Below are positions 1-8,991 of a DNA stretch of 64,000 bases, in pieces. Below the pieces are notes generated by a model, which did no database searches, was not told where the DNA came from, and saw nothing but the letters and a program-made list of their open reading frames with translations. Where the stretch lies: the NCBI GenBank assembly GCA_963798015.1, contig CAWCSA010000009.1, positions 130,717 to 194,716 on the forward strand, written 5' to 3'. The stretch's first letter is position 1; each line of letters begins with the position of its first letter. A program made the position numbers and the translations under genes. The stretch is from Roseiarcus sp963798015 (GTDB taxonomy: Bacteria > Pseudomonadota > Alphaproteobacteria > Rhizobiales > Beijerinckiaceae).

Positions 1-191
1 CAGATGAAATGTACCTGAGATGACTACAGTCCGCAAGTCGACCAAAAGCGCTCGCGGGCCGTGCGCTCGCGCTGCTACTCCCGAGCTCGATGTTGATCTA
101 TAACGCGGGGTTTCTGCCGCGAATCGGCGGACACACCACCTGGCGACTAGGGTTTTGACTTCCGTTCTTCGATCGTAGACGAGCTTTGCGT

Positions 192-1442
192 ATGATGGCG
201 ATGTCCACAATCAAGGAACTTCCAGCGGCCGGGACGCCACGCTTCACGACGCTGGCGGCCCACCGGCTCTGGCTCGTCGATAACGCCCGCGCCCTCTTCG
301 CGTTCTTTCAAGGGCCCTCCTTCAATCCGGCGGGCGGCTTCTTCTCATTAGACGAGAACGCGCGGCCTCTCTCGCCAAAGCCCGGACACAGAGGCGCGAG
401 CCGTCACGTGCACGACACATCGCGAATGGTGCATTGCTTCGCCATCGCCCATCTGCTCGGGCTGCCGGGCGCCGATCGTATTGTCGACCACGGAATGGCA
501 TTCCTGTGGGGGCGGATGCGAGACGGCGAGAACGGCGGCTATTTCTGGGGCGTGGATGATGAGAAACCCACCGACGCGACGAAGCAGGCTTATGGCCATG
601 CCTTCGTCCTGCTTGCCGCTTCGTCCGCGATGTGCGTGGGGCATCCCGACGCTCCGCGTCTGATTGCAAACGTGACCCAAATCATCGAGGAAAGATTCTG
701 GGACAAAGCCGCCGGCGCGACCACCGAAGAATACAATCGCGATTGGTCACGAATTGGGAGTTACCGCGGCCAGAACTCCAACATGCATCTCACCGAAGCC
801 TTGATGGCGGCCTTCGAGGCGACGGGCAATCGTGACTATCTCGACAAGGCGGAAAGCATCGCCTCATTGATCATCGACCGTCACGCCCGCAACGAGAATT
901 GGCGGGTGGCCGAACATTTCACCGAAATTTGGGATGTCGACCGGGCATACAAGGGCGATCCGATGTTCCGCCCGAGCGGCACAACGCCTGGCCATGCGCT
1001 CGAATGGAGCCGCCTGCTTGTCCAGCTCTGGGAGCTTGGAGGCCGCAGCAAGGCATGGATGATCGAGGCCGCGACAGAACTGTTTCGCCAGACGACAGCG
1101 ATCGGCTGGGACCGCGAGCTTGGTGGCTTCTACTACACGCTCGACTGGAGCAACCGACCGGATCAATCGGATCGTTATTGGTGGCCCTGCGCCGAGGGAA
1201 TCGGCGCCGCCGCCGCGCTCGCCTCCGTGAACGCCGACCCGTTCTACGAAGAATGGTACCGGCGCATCTGGAGCTTCGTCGCCACGCATGTGATCGACAA
1301 GAGGAAGACTTGGCAGCCCGAGCTCGACAGCGCGCTCAATCCCGTCTCGCGCGTTTTCGAAGGACGTCCCGATATCTACCACGCGGTCCAGGCCTGCCTC
1401 ATCCCACTCTTTCCCGTGATGGCAGTCTCACCCGGCAGTTGA
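192..1442 (+). CDS. AGE family epimerase/isomerase
   Basis: This looks like an N-acylglucosamine 2-epimerase (AGE) superfamily enzyme, which folds as an (alpha/alpha)6 barrel and interconverts aldose and ketose or C2-epimeric sugars in the cytoplasm. Family-typical stretches are visible: an early SRHVHDTSRMVH, then QNSNMHLTEALMAAFEATG in the middle, PGHALEWSRLL, and PDIYHAVQACLIP near the C-terminus. They resemble mannose isomerase and YihS-type members. At about 416 residues it has the usual length. A TTG at 186 is possible, but ATG 192 sits about 8 bases after a weak GACGAG and is preferred. It stands alone and convergent with the NDH-2 gene. The substrate cannot be read from the sequence. 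Confidence 0.88.
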   Translation: MMAMSTIKELPAAGTPRFTTLAAHRLWLVDNARALFAFFQGPSFNPAGGFFSLDENARPLSPKPGHRGASRHVHDTSRMVHCFAIAHLLGLPGADRIVDHGMAFLWGRMRDGENGGYFWGVDDEKPTDATKQAYGHAFVLLAASSAMCVGHPDAPRLIANVTQIIEERFWDKAAGATTEEYNRDWSRIGSYRGQNSNMHLTEALMAAFEATGNRDYLDKAESIASLIIDRHARNENWRVAEHFTEIWDVDRAYKGDPMFRPSGTTPGHALEWSRLLVQLWELGGRSKAWMIEAATELFRQTTAIGWDRELGGFYYTLDWSNRPDQSDRYWWPCAEGIGAAAALASVNADPFYEEWYRRIWSFVATHVIDKRKTWQPELDSALNPVSRVFEGRPDIYHAVQACLIPLFPVMAVSPGS

Positions 1443-1473
1443 AGCGCAACGGCCTCGAGCTGTAGACGCGCTT

Positions 1474-2781
1474 TTACAAACTGTCCTGGTCCGCCCGCTC
1501 TGCACGCGGAAACGGAGCCGTTCCCTCTACCTCTCCGCCCCACCAGGTGATGAGCCGCGCGCCGCGCTGGTCGCGTGCATAAATCCACAGCCAGTTGATC
1601 GCGACGCTTAGCCGATTGCGTACCCCGATCAGAAAGTAGATGTGGGCGAAGCCCCAGAGCCACCACGCCAAAGCGCCCTTGAGCTTGATCCAGCCGAAGT
1701 CGATCACCGCGCGCCGCTTGCCGATCGTGGCAAGGTCGCCGGCATGCTTATAATGGAAAGGCGGGGGCGCGGGGGCGCCGGTCAGCCGGGCGCGGATGAC
1801 GCTGGCGACATAACCGCCCTCCTGCTTGGCGGCTGGCGCAATGCCGGGAACCGGCTGCCCGTCGGGGCGGAGGACAATCGCTGCATCGCCGATCGCGAAA
1901 ATTTCCTTATGTCCCGGGACGGTGAGATCGCGTTCGGCCTTGAGCCGTCCAACCCGGTCTGCTGGAGCGTCGAGCCAGAGCGCGGCGGGCGAGGACTGAA
2001 CGCCGGCGGCCCAGATGATCGTCGCTGCCGCCAAAGTCTGGCCGCCGAAGACGACGCCCTCGGCGTTGCACTCCGAGACTGGTTTCTCAAGAACGACCTC
2101 GACGCCCAGCTGCTCCAGCGAATCCTCGGCGTAATTTGACAGGTCCTCGGCGAAAGCCGGAAGGACGCGCGGTCCGGCTTCGATCAGGACAATCCGCGCC
2201 TCACGCGTGTCGATGCGACGAAACTCCGTGGGTAGCGTGGCGTGCGCCAGCTCGGCGATCGTGCCGGCGAGCTCGACGCCCGTCGGACCGCCCCCGACGA
2301 TGACGAAGGTCAAAAGCGCTGCGCGCTTTCGCTCGTCGGATTGCCGCTCCGCCTCCTCGAAGGCCAGGAGTATGCGGCCTCTTATGGTGGTCGCGTCCTC
2401 GAGCGTCTTGAGGCCAGGCGCGAACGGCTCCCAGGAATCGTGGCCGAAATAGGCGTGCCGCGCGCCGGTCGCCAGCACGAGCGTGTCGTAGCGAAGCGTC
2501 GAGCCGTCATCGAGGCGGAGTTCGCGAGCTAGTCTGTCGATCAACTCGACGGACGCCAGGAGGGTCGTGACATCCTTGCGCCGGCGCAACAGGTGCCGGA
2601 TCGGCCAGGCGATCTCCGAGGGCGCAAGCGACGCGGTCGCCGCCTGATAAAGAAGCGGCTGAAACAGATGGTGGTTGCGCCGGTCGACGATCGTGATCTC
2701 AACTCGCGCGCCGGCAAGCCGGTGGACGGTCTCGAGCCCGCCGAATCCGGCGCCGACCACGACCACATGATGAGCGCACAT
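1474..2781 (-). CDS. ndh: NAD(P)/FAD-dependent oxidoreductase, type II NADH dehydrogenase
   Basis: This is a single-subunit, non-proton-pumping NADH:quinone oxidoreductase acting on the inner face of the cytoplasmic membrane. The N-terminus has the FAD dinucleotide fold VVVVGAGFGGLETVHRLAG. A second, NADH-binding fold lies near residue 160 (FVIVGGGPTGVELAGTIAEL), and FAIGDAA closes the FAD site. The C-terminus carries hydrophobic, tryptophan-rich segments (ALAWWLWGFAHIYFLIG) that fit the membrane anchor of NDH-2. ATG 2781 is chosen over the upstream in-frame ATG at 2796 because GGAGGGAGGG lies directly before it. Length is about 435 residues, usual for the family. Confidence 0.9.
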   Translation of the reverse strand: MCAHHVVVVGAGFGGLETVHRLAGARVEITIVDRRNHHLFQPLLYQAATASLAPSEIAWPIRHLLRRRKDVTTLLASVELIDRLARELRLDDGSTLRYDTLVLATGARHAYFGHDSWEPFAPGLKTLEDATTIRGRILLAFEEAERQSDERKRAALLTFVIVGGGPTGVELAGTIAELAHATLPTEFRRIDTREARIVLIEAGPRVLPAFAEDLSNYAEDSLEQLGVEVVLEKPVSECNAEGVVFGGQTLAAATIIWAAGVQSSPAALWLDAPADRVGRLKAERDLTVPGHKEIFAIGDAAIVLRPDGQPVPGIAPAAKQEGGYVASVIRARLTGAPAPPPFHYKHAGDLATIGKRRAVIDFGWIKLKGALAWWLWGFAHIYFLIGVRNRLSVAINWLWIYARDQRGARLITWWGGEVEGTAPFPRAERADQDSL

Positions 2782-2968
2782 CGACCCTCCCTCCATTTAG
2801 CAACGGCCCCGATATAGGATCGGCGCGTAAGATGGCCTTGGCGGGGCCGAACGTGAAGCGGCGCCTCCGTTCCGCCATCGCAGCGGGTCCACGACAAAGT
2901 CGGTTCGGCATGATACGCCAGAGCGCCAGCTCGCGAGGCCGGCTTCCTCAACATCCGGAATCCCAACC

Positions 2969-4051
2969 ATGCGGCGTTACCGGATCGCGGTCATTCCTGG
3001 CGACGGCATCGGCAAGGAGGTCATTCCGGCCGGGATTGAGGTCCTGAAGGCAGTCGCGGAGCGCGAGAACGGCATCGAATGGAGCTTCGACCAGTTCGAT
3101 TGGAGCTCCGATACTTATCGCGAGACCGGGCTCATGATGCCGGCGGACGGACGCGAGCAAATCAAGGACCATGACGCGATCTATTTCGGCGCAGTTGGCT
3201 CGCCGGAGGTGCCCGATCACATCAGCCTCTGGGGCTTGAGACTGGCGATCTGCCAGCCGTTCGACCAATACGCCAACGTTCGCCCTGCGCGTGTTTTGCC
3301 GGGGATAACGAGCCCGCTGCGCCACGTGAGCGGGCCCGAGCTCGACTGGGTGATCGTGCGCGAAAATTCGGAGGGCGAATATTCAGGGGTAGGCGGCCGC
3401 GCCCATCGCGGCTTGCCGATAGAGGTCGCGACCGACGTCTCGATCATGACTCGCGCCGGAGTGGAACGCATCTTCCGCTTTGCCTTCGCGCTCGCACGCT
3501 CGCGACCGCGCAAGCTCCTCACCATCGTCACCAAATCGAACGCGCAGCGTCACGCCATGGTGATGTGGGACGAGATTGGCGCCGAGATCGCGCGCGAGTT
3601 TGCCGACGTGACCTCCGACAAGATGCTGGTCGATGCGATGACCATGCGCATGACAATCAAGCCCGAGAGCCTGGACACCATCGTTGCCTCCAACCTCCAC
3701 GCCGACATTCTATCCGATCTGGCGGCGGCGCTGGCCGGCTCCCTTGGCATTGCGCCGACCGCCAATCTCAATCCGGAGCGGCGCTTCCCCTCGATGTTCG
3801 AGCCGATCCACGGCTCGGCGTTTGACATTGTCGGCAAGGGAATCGCCAATCCGATCGGCTCGTTCTGGACCGGCGCAATGATGCTCGAACACCTGGGGGA
3901 AAGGGCCGCCGCGGATCGCTTGATGCGGGCGATCGAACGGGTGACTGCGAACCCGTCGCTGCACACGCCCGACCTCGGCGGTAAGGCGACCACACGCGCG
4001 GTGACCGACGCGACGATCGCCGCGATCCAGGGCGAAAACGTTGAGACGTGA
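2969..4051 (+). CDS. Tartrate dehydrogenase / D-malate dehydrogenase (decarboxylating) family
   Basis: This NAD-dependent beta-decarboxylating dehydrogenase of the isocitrate/isopropylmalate family acts on C4 hydroxy-diacids. The N-terminal YRIAVIPGDGIGKEV is the family opening. WGLRLAICQPFDQYANVRP and VIVRENSEGEYSGVGG are typical of the tartrate/D-malate branch. The metal-site region appears as NLHADILSDLAAALAG and the NAD-binding part as FEPIHGSAFDIVGKG. At 360 residues the length is normal. Its 3' end touches the next gene, which starts 10 bases past its stop, so the two are probably one operon. Tartrate and D-malate specificities are not separable from sequence alone. Confidence 0.88.
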   Translation: MRRYRIAVIPGDGIGKEVIPAGIEVLKAVAERENGIEWSFDQFDWSSDTYRETGLMMPADGREQIKDHDAIYFGAVGSPEVPDHISLWGLRLAICQPFDQYANVRPARVLPGITSPLRHVSGPELDWVIVRENSEGEYSGVGGRAHRGLPIEVATDVSIMTRAGVERIFRFAFALARSRPRKLLTIVTKSNAQRHAMVMWDEIGAEIAREFADVTSDKMLVDAMTMRMTIKPESLDTIVASNLHADILSDLAAALAGSLGIAPTANLNPERRFPSMFEPIHGSAFDIVGKGIANPIGSFWTGAMMLEHLGERAAADRLMRAIERVTANPSLHTPDLGGKATTRAVTDATIAAIQGENVET

Positions 4052-4061
4052 GGAAGCGGTT

Positions 4062-5153
4062 TTGAACGACGCCAGACTGCCGGACATCGGCTTTGAGTCC
4101 TACGACAGCATGGAAGGGCTGATCGCCATCGATCGGAGCGCGCCGCCGGCGCGTTTCGGCTCCTGGCCGGGCGCCAAGCTCCTTCATGCGGTCTATCCCG
4201 GCCTGCTGGTTGCGGGCACGATCGCCTTGGCCTCGACGTGGCTCGCGCAGCATTACACCGCGCCGGTCATGCTGTTTGCGCTCCTGTTCGGCATGGCGTT
4301 TCACTTCCTGCACGAAGAAGGCCGCTGTGTCGCGGGCATCGAGTTTGCATCGCGATCGGTGCTGCGGCTCGGCGTCGGCTTGCTCGGCGTGCGGATCACG
4401 CTGAGCCAGATCGCTTCTCTTGGGCCCTGGCCTGTTGCGACGGTGATCGTCGGAGTTACGACGACGATCCTGTTCGGCTTCCTCTTGGCCCGCCGCTTGG
4501 GCCTGTCATCGATGTTCGGTGTTCTTTCAGGCGGCGCGGTGGCGATCTGTGGCGCTTCCGCGGCGCTGGCCATCGCCTCCGTCCTGCCGCGCAACGACAC
4601 CAGGGAGCGCGACACCATTCTCACCGTTGTCAGCGTCACCGCTCTGTCGACGATGGCGATGATCATCTACCCGATCTTCGCAATCTCGATCGGCCTCGAC
4701 CATAGACTGGCCGGCATTTTCATTGGCGGAACGATCCATGACGTCGCGCAGGTGGTCGGTGCCGGCTACACGATTTCGAACGAAACCGGCGACATCGCGA
4801 CTTACGTCAAACTGCTCCGCGTTGCGATGCTCTTGCCCGCGGTGTTCGCCATCTCGTTTCTCTTCGCGCGAAACAAAGGCCCAGGCGAGAGCGCGAAGGC
4901 GACATTGCCGGTGTTCCTGGTCGGCTTCGCTGTCCTCGTCGTGCTCAATTCCATTGGCCTCTTGCCGAAGGTTGCGATTGGCCTCGCGAACGACGTTTCG
5001 CGCTGGTGTCTGGTCGCGGCGATCGCGGCGCTTGGCATGAAGACTTCATTCAAGGCGCTGTTTGCCGTCGGATGGCGGCCGGTTGGGCTCATGATCGCGG
5101 AAACGCTATGGATCGGCGCGCTGGTGTTGTTTGCGGTCAAAGTGATCATCTGA
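4062..5153 (+). CDS. YeiH-type putative sulfate exporter family membrane protein
   Basis: This polytopic inner-membrane protein belongs to the UPF0324/YeiH (PSE) family, whose substrates are poorly established. About ten hydrophobic segments are visible. The recognisable family signature is GVRITLSQIASLGPWPV followed by LSGGAVAICGASAALAIASV and GIFIGGTIHDVAQVVGAGY. TTG 4062 is proposed as the start because GAGGAAG lies 5 bases upstream. A TTG at 4041 overlaps the previous stop and lacks such a site. The close spacing with the tartrate/D-malate dehydrogenase gene suggests transport linked to that organic acid or to an anion, which is inference only. Confidence 0.82.
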   Translation: MNDARLPDIGFESYDSMEGLIAIDRSAPPARFGSWPGAKLLHAVYPGLLVAGTIALASTWLAQHYTAPVMLFALLFGMAFHFLHEEGRCVAGIEFASRSVLRLGVGLLGVRITLSQIASLGPWPVATVIVGVTTTILFGFLLARRLGLSSMFGVLSGGAVAICGASAALAIASVLPRNDTRERDTILTVVSVTALSTMAMIIYPIFAISIGLDHRLAGIFIGGTIHDVAQVVGAGYTISNETGDIATYVKLLRVAMLLPAVFAISFLFARNKGPGESAKATLPVFLVGFAVLVVLNSIGLLPKVAIGLANDVSRWCLVAAIAALGMKTSFKALFAVGWRPVGLMIAETLWIGALVLFAVKVII

Positions 5154-5166
5154 GACTTGTGCGCGG

Positions 5167-5565
5167 TCACGGCGCCTTGACGCAGCGCTCGACCGAAAAC
5201 ACGCATTCCTGGCCGAGCGGAAACTTGCTTCCGTCGACCGCGGTGTAGCCGATTTCGCTGACGTGAGCGTTGGTCATCACCATGACGACATCGCAACTTC
5301 CGCCGGGTGTGAACGGGACCAAGTTCGTGTTGAGACCGATCGCCCATTGCGGGCCGTAGCCTCGCATCTGCCCGCCAGTATAGGTCCATATTTCCGTCGC
5401 CTGGCCGCTCGGGACCCGTTGAGCGGGTTGCCCGAGGCAAGCGAGGATATCCCGCTTCGAAAGACCGATTATCGACTGTTGCGCGACCTGGTCCATTTCG
5501 AGCGGCTGACAGCCGCTGAGCGTCAGCGCGACGATGACGGCTGCCGGCGCGGCGAACTTTCTCAC
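5167..5565 (-). CDS. Small putative lipoprotein with SmpA/BamE-like segment
   Basis: The protein starts with a lipoprotein signal: a charged RKF, a hydrophobic AAPAAVIVALTLSGC, and a lipobox cysteine near residue 18. Export and outer-membrane lipidation are therefore likely. After the cysteine, IIGLSKRDILACLGQP followed by an aromatic TEIWTYTGG is reminiscent of SmpA/OmlA (BamE) folds, but the match is loose and no function is claimed. GTG 5565 is the chosen start because GGGAG lies 6 bases upstream. Starting at the ATG at 5634 would bury the signal peptide behind 23 polar residues. It converges on the YeiH-type gene with a 13-base gap. Confidence 0.68.
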   Translation of the reverse strand: MRKFAAPAAVIVALTLSGCQPLEMDQVAQQSIIGLSKRDILACLGQPAQRVPSGQATEIWTYTGGQMRGYGPQWAIGLNTNLVPFTPGGSCDVVMVMTNAHVSEIGYTAVDGSKFPLGQECVFSVERCVKAP

Positions 5566-5646
5566 AGTCGTCTCCCGGGAGTTTGCCGCGCGGTCGGTTC
5601 GGCGGACGTTGCCGCAAGCAAGATGGTTTGACAATGCGGGCTTAAA

Positions 5647-6216
5647 TCAAATCGCCGTTGCGGCGCTCGCCTGAAAGATGGCGATCCGCGTGTCGCCGTA
5701 AATCCGCTCGTCGATCAGGGCGAGGCCGACCGCCGCGGCGATCTCGGCCTTAGCAGCCTCCTCGACCACGCAAAGCGCATTCGGCTCCAGCCAATCTCCC
5801 TCGACCAGCGAGGCGAGCGCTGGTGCAGCGAGCCCCTGTCCGTAGGGCGGATCGAGGAAGGCGAGCGCAAACGGGCCGCCGGCCGGCGCCGAACCGAGCT
5901 TCGTCGCGTCGGAGCGCCAGATGCGGGTCACGCCGCCGAGCGCCAGCGCTTCGACATTGGCGCGCAGAATCGCGCGCGCTTCGGCGCCGTCGTCGACAAA
6001 CAACGCGAACCGCGCGCCGCGCGAAAGAGCCTCGATCGCGAGCGCTCCCGTTCCCGCGAACAGGTCAACGACGCGCGCGCCCTCGATTTGGCCGGGGAAG
6101 CGGTGCTCGAGAATGTCGAAGATTGACTCGCGCAGGCGCTCCGAGGTCGGACGAATGGCGCGCGACGACGGTGTCAGCAACGTCCTGCCCTTGAGGCGGC
6201 CGCCGACGATCCGCAT
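5647..6216 (-). CDS. rsmD: 16S rRNA (guanine(966)-N(2))-methyltransferase
   Basis: RsmD methylates N2 of G966 in 16S rRNA on the 30S subunit, using S-adenosylmethionine. It shows the family opening MRIVGGRLKGRTL, then RPTSERLRESIFDIL, the SAM-binding VVDLFAGTGALAIEALSRGA, and the catalytic LAFLDPPYGQGL (DPPY motif). At 189 residues it has the typical size. It ends about 80 bases upstream of the lipoprotein gene start. It begins 4 bases after the rluB stop, so rluB and rsmD, both rRNA-modifying enzymes, are very likely cotranscribed. Confidence 0.95.
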   Translation of the reverse strand: MRIVGGRLKGRTLLTPSSRAIRPTSERLRESIFDILEHRFPGQIEGARVVDLFAGTGALAIEALSRGARFALFVDDGAEARAILRANVEALALGGVTRIWRSDATKLGSAPAGGPFALAFLDPPYGQGLAAPALASLVEGDWLEPNALCVVEEAAKAEIAAAVGLALIDERIYGDTRIAIFQASAATAI

Positions 6217-6219
6217 CGA

Positions 6220-8241
6220 TCACGGCTTTCGCGGTGGCCGTCGCGAACCCCCGCCTTCGCTGCCCGGCCCACGCCCGGCGCTCCGCGGCCGATCTCCGTC
6301 ACGCCCCCCTGCGCGCGGCGGTCTTGATTTGAAGTCCGAGCGCGGGCCCCCGCCCTTGGCGTCCGAACGTGCCGGTCGGCCTTCGCCGGCTGGGGGACGC
6401 GTCCGGTCTTGGGGCCGGTCAACCTTGCGTTCGCGCGCCAGATCGGCGCCGTCCCGCGCTCGCGATGGGCGTTCGTCGCGATCCCCGGCGCCTTTCGCTG
6501 TGGAGCGGTCAAAGCGGCGCTCCGGCGGTCGGTCATTCCTGGCGTCCGATCGTGGTGGACGGCCCTCGCCGGCGTGAGTGCGCGGCCCGCTCGGGGGCCG
6601 GGCAAATTTACGCTCGCGCGCCGGACCGGCGTCATCCCGCACTCGTGGCGGACGATCGCGACGATCGCCGTCACCTTTCGTTGCGGAGCGGTCGAAGCGG
6701 CGCTCCGGCGGTCGGTCATTCCTGGCGTCCGATCGCGGCGGTCGGCCCTCGCCGGCTTGGGTGCGCGACCGGCCCTGGGGCCGGTCAAACTTGCGTTCGC
6801 GCGCGGGCTCGGCGCCATCCCGCGTTCGCGGCGGACGATCGCGACGATCGCCGTCGCCTTTCGTTGCGGAGCGGTCGAAGCGGCGCTCCGGCGGTCGGCC
6901 ATCATGCCTCGCAGCATTTGGCCGCTCGGGCCGATGCCCGGATTCCTTGTGGCCCGAACGGGACGGTCGCTCACGCCCGGCCCCCGCGCGCCCTCGCTTC
7001 GGCCCGAAGGAATCTGGCTTACCCCCACGGTCGCCGGCGCCCAATGCGCGTCCGCCGCGCTCGCCAGTGTTCGGACGTCCGCTGCGTTTCGGTCGCGCTT
7101 CGGGCGTGTGCGCCTCTTCGACAGCCCGTGACATGCGCTCGACCGCGATAGTCCGCCCCTTGCGGTCGTGGGTCGCACTGCGCTCGATGCGCTTGCGCGT
7201 GCTCGCGGCGTCGGCGGCGATTTCGGCGCGCAAAGCGGAGACATGTTTGCGCCGGCGGTCGGGCGTGGACGGCGCCTGGGGCGCGCGGCGCGGCGCTTCG
7301 TCCCGTTCGGACCGATTCTCAGCCCCACGCGCTCCACGATCCGGTCCTCCTGGCATCGCTCGCTTGGGCCCACGATTGTCGCGTGGGGCCCCGCTCCGGG
7401 TTCGCGGCCGTTCGCCTGACCCGCCCTTTGGCGGCGGTTCGATGGCGATAGTCTCAGGCGCGTCGAAATCGACGTTCGCTTCCTTGGCGAGCTTCACGCC
7501 CAGTTGGTCGCGAAGCACCCGCGTGCGCACCTCCATGACCTCGCCCTCCGGCAGGTCGCCGAGTTCGAACGGACCGAACGAGACGCGGATCAGCCGGTTG
7601 ACCGCAAGGCCGAGGTGCTCGAGGATCTTCTTGATCTCTCGGTTTTTTCCTTCCCTTAGACCCAGGGTGAGCCAGGCGTTCGCGCCCTGCTCGCGGTCAA
7701 GCTTGGCCTCGACGCCGAGATAATCGACGCCGTCGATGGTGACGCCTCCGCTCAACCGATCGAGCGTCCCCTGTTCAATGATCCCGTGCGCGCGTACACG
7801 ATAGCGGCGCAGCCAGCCGGTCGACGGCAATTCCAGCACGCGCGCAAGCCCGCCGTCGTTGGTGAGCAGCAGCAGTCCCTCGGTGTTGATGTCGAGCCGG
7901 CCGATCGCGACAAGGCGGGGCAAGTCAGGCGGCAGCACTGAGAAAACCGTCTGCCGCCCCTCCGGATCGCGCGCCGTAGTGACGAGCCCTCGGCGTTTAT
8001 GGAACAGAAAGAGGCGCGTGCGCTCCGGCGCGGCGAGCGGTTTGCCGTCGACGCGGACGTTGTCTGTTTCGCTCACGTTGAACGCTGGGCTCTTCAAGAC
8101 TTCGCCATTGACGGCGACACGCCCCTCCGCAATCCAAGCCTCGGCGTCTCGGCGGGAACAAACGCCCGCCCGCGCCATGACCTTGGCGATTCGCTGGCCC
8201 GCGCGCACCTCCGAGCTTTCAGTTTGTGTTTCGTTGCCCAT
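6220..8241 (-). CDS. rluB: 23S rRNA pseudouridine synthase RluB-like, with long Arg-rich repetitive tail
   Basis: The first ~260 residues are a standard RluB/RsuA-type pseudouridine synthase. An S4 RNA-binding domain (GQRIAKVMARAGVCSRRDA) is followed by the catalytic GRLDINTEGLLLLTNDG, with the likely nucleophile Asp117, then LREGKNREIKKILEHLG. The remaining ~405 residues are a low-complexity, Arg/Pro/Gly/Asp-rich tail containing three 61-residue repeats. Family members usually end soon after the catalytic domain, although many alphaproteobacterial ones carry a disordered basic tail. ATG 8241 matches the N-terminus of homologues. An upstream in-frame extension to 8517 reads across the divergent tadA start and is not used. 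Confidence 0.9.
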   Translation of the reverse strand: MGNETQTESSEVRAGQRIAKVMARAGVCSRRDAEAWIAEGRVAVNGEVLKSPAFNVSETDNVRVDGKPLAAPERTRLFLFHKRRGLVTTARDPEGRQTVFSVLPPDLPRLVAIGRLDINTEGLLLLTNDGGLARVLELPSTGWLRRYRVRAHGIIEQGTLDRLSGGVTIDGVDYLGVEAKLDREQGANAWLTLGLREGKNREIKKILEHLGLAVNRLIRVSFGPFELGDLPEGEVMEVRTRVLRDQLGVKLAKEANVDFDAPETIAIEPPPKGGSGERPRTRSGAPRDNRGPKRAMPGGPDRGARGAENRSERDEAPRRAPQAPSTPDRRRKHVSALRAEIAADAASTRKRIERSATHDRKGRTIAVERMSRAVEEAHTPEARPKRSGRPNTGERGGRALGAGDRGGKPDSFGPKRGRAGAGRERPSRSGHKESGHRPERPNAARHDGRPPERRFDRSATKGDGDRRDRPPRTRDGAEPARERKFDRPQGRSRTQAGEGRPPRSDARNDRPPERRFDRSATKGDGDRRDRPPRVRDDAGPARERKFARPPSGPRTHAGEGRPPRSDARNDRPPERRFDRSTAKGAGDRDERPSRARDGADLARERKVDRPQDRTRPPAGEGRPARSDAKGGGPRSDFKSRPPRAGGRDGDRPRSAGRGPGSEGGGSRRPPRKP
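6365..6914. repeat. Three 183-bp in-frame tandem repeats inside the rluB tail
   Basis: The block GAGCGGTC(A/G)AAGCGGCGCT recurs at 6503, 6686 and 6869, exactly 183 bp apart. Similarity extends over whole periods. Each unit encodes 61 residues containing RPPERRFDRS, DGDRRDRPPR and PARERKF. Because the period is a multiple of three, copy number can change without shifting frame. The copies differ at scattered positions, so they are not very recent. Confidence 0.9.
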
Positions 8242-8405
8242 GGCTCGCTTCGTTCCGGCTCCGTCCGCGCCCGCATTGCCGCGAGCAGCCGCTTGTCCTA
8301 AGCCCGAACGCTGCGGGCCGCCAACGAAAAACGCTTGGCGACCAGCCAAAAGACGGGCCGCACGGGAAGCGCGACTTGATTGAAGAGAGCAAGAGCGCCG
8401 ATCCG

Positions 8406-8834
8406 ATGAGCCTCGCTTTCGCCGAGGCGCGCTCGGCGGAAGAGCGCGGTGAGACGCCGATCGGCGCCGCGCTTGTTCGCGAAGGGACCGTGATCGCAAG
8501 CGCTGGGAACCGCACACGGGAGCTTAACGACCCAACCGCTCACGCAGAAATGATCGTCATCCGCGAGGCCGCCGCAAAGATTAGCTCCGAACGACTCGTC
8601 GGCTGCGATCTCTATGTGACGCTCGAGCCCTGCGCGATGTGCGCGGGCGCGATCTCCTTCGCTCGGCTGCGCCGGCTTTATTACGCGGCTCCAGACCCCA
8701 AGGGCGGGGCTGTCGACAACGGCCCGCGCTTTTTTCGTCAGCCGACCTGCCACCACGCGCCTGATGTCTACGGGGGCTTGCGCGAGAGCGAGGCGGCGGC
8801 GATGTTGCGAACGTTTTTCGCCACGAGGCGGTGA
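8406..8834 (+). CDS. tadA: tRNA-specific adenosine deaminase
   Basis: TadA converts A34 to inosine in the anticodon of tRNA-Arg(ACG). The zinc-dependent cytidine-deaminase fold is complete: NDPTAHAEMIVIREAA supplies the His ligand and catalytic Glu (HAE), and LEPCAMCAGAI supplies the two Cys ligands (PCxxC). The N-terminus SLAFAEARSAEERGETPIGA matches family members, and the length of 142 residues is slightly short but normal. ATG 8406 fits the family start. Upstream in-frame starts would overlap the rluB 5' region. The gene is divergent from rluB, and both act on RNA. Confidence 0.93.
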   Translation: MSLAFAEARSAEERGETPIGAALVREGTVIASAGNRTRELNDPTAHAEMIVIREAAAKISSERLVGCDLYVTLEPCAMCAGAISFARLRRLYYAAPDPKGGAVDNGPRFFRQPTCHHAPDVYGGLRESEAAAMLRTFFATRR

Positions 8835-8838
8835 CGCG

Positions 8839-8923
8839 CCCTCATCCAGCGCTCCGCGCCACCTTCTCCCCAAGGGAGAAGGGAAACTCCCCTCTCCTTT
8901 GGGAGAGGGGTTGGGGTGAGGGT
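8839..8923. repeat. Rhizobiales-type interspersed palindromic repeat, copy A
   Basis: This compound palindrome has an outer CCCTCA/TGAGGG pair. Inside it are two hairpins: CCTTCTCCCCAAGGGAGAAGG and CCCCTCTCCTTTGGGAGAGGGG. It lies just after tadA and before the MetE-like gene. Related copies occur at 19531 and 46562. It may also act as a transcription terminator or mRNA-stabilising element. Confidence 0.75.
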
Positions 8924-8991
8924 TCGGTTGCCAACACGCGGGCCGTCGTGACACATGATGAGCGCGCTTAAGAACGCCCGAGGGAGAGATG

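Noticed and set aside
6365..6914. CRISPR array
   Set aside because: The 183-bp repeats are contiguous, diverged and coding. They have no spacer pattern, and no cas genes are in the window.
8839..8990. SAM or cobalamin riboswitch before the MetE-like gene
   Set aside because: The space is filled by the compound palindrome, and no riboswitch core is present.
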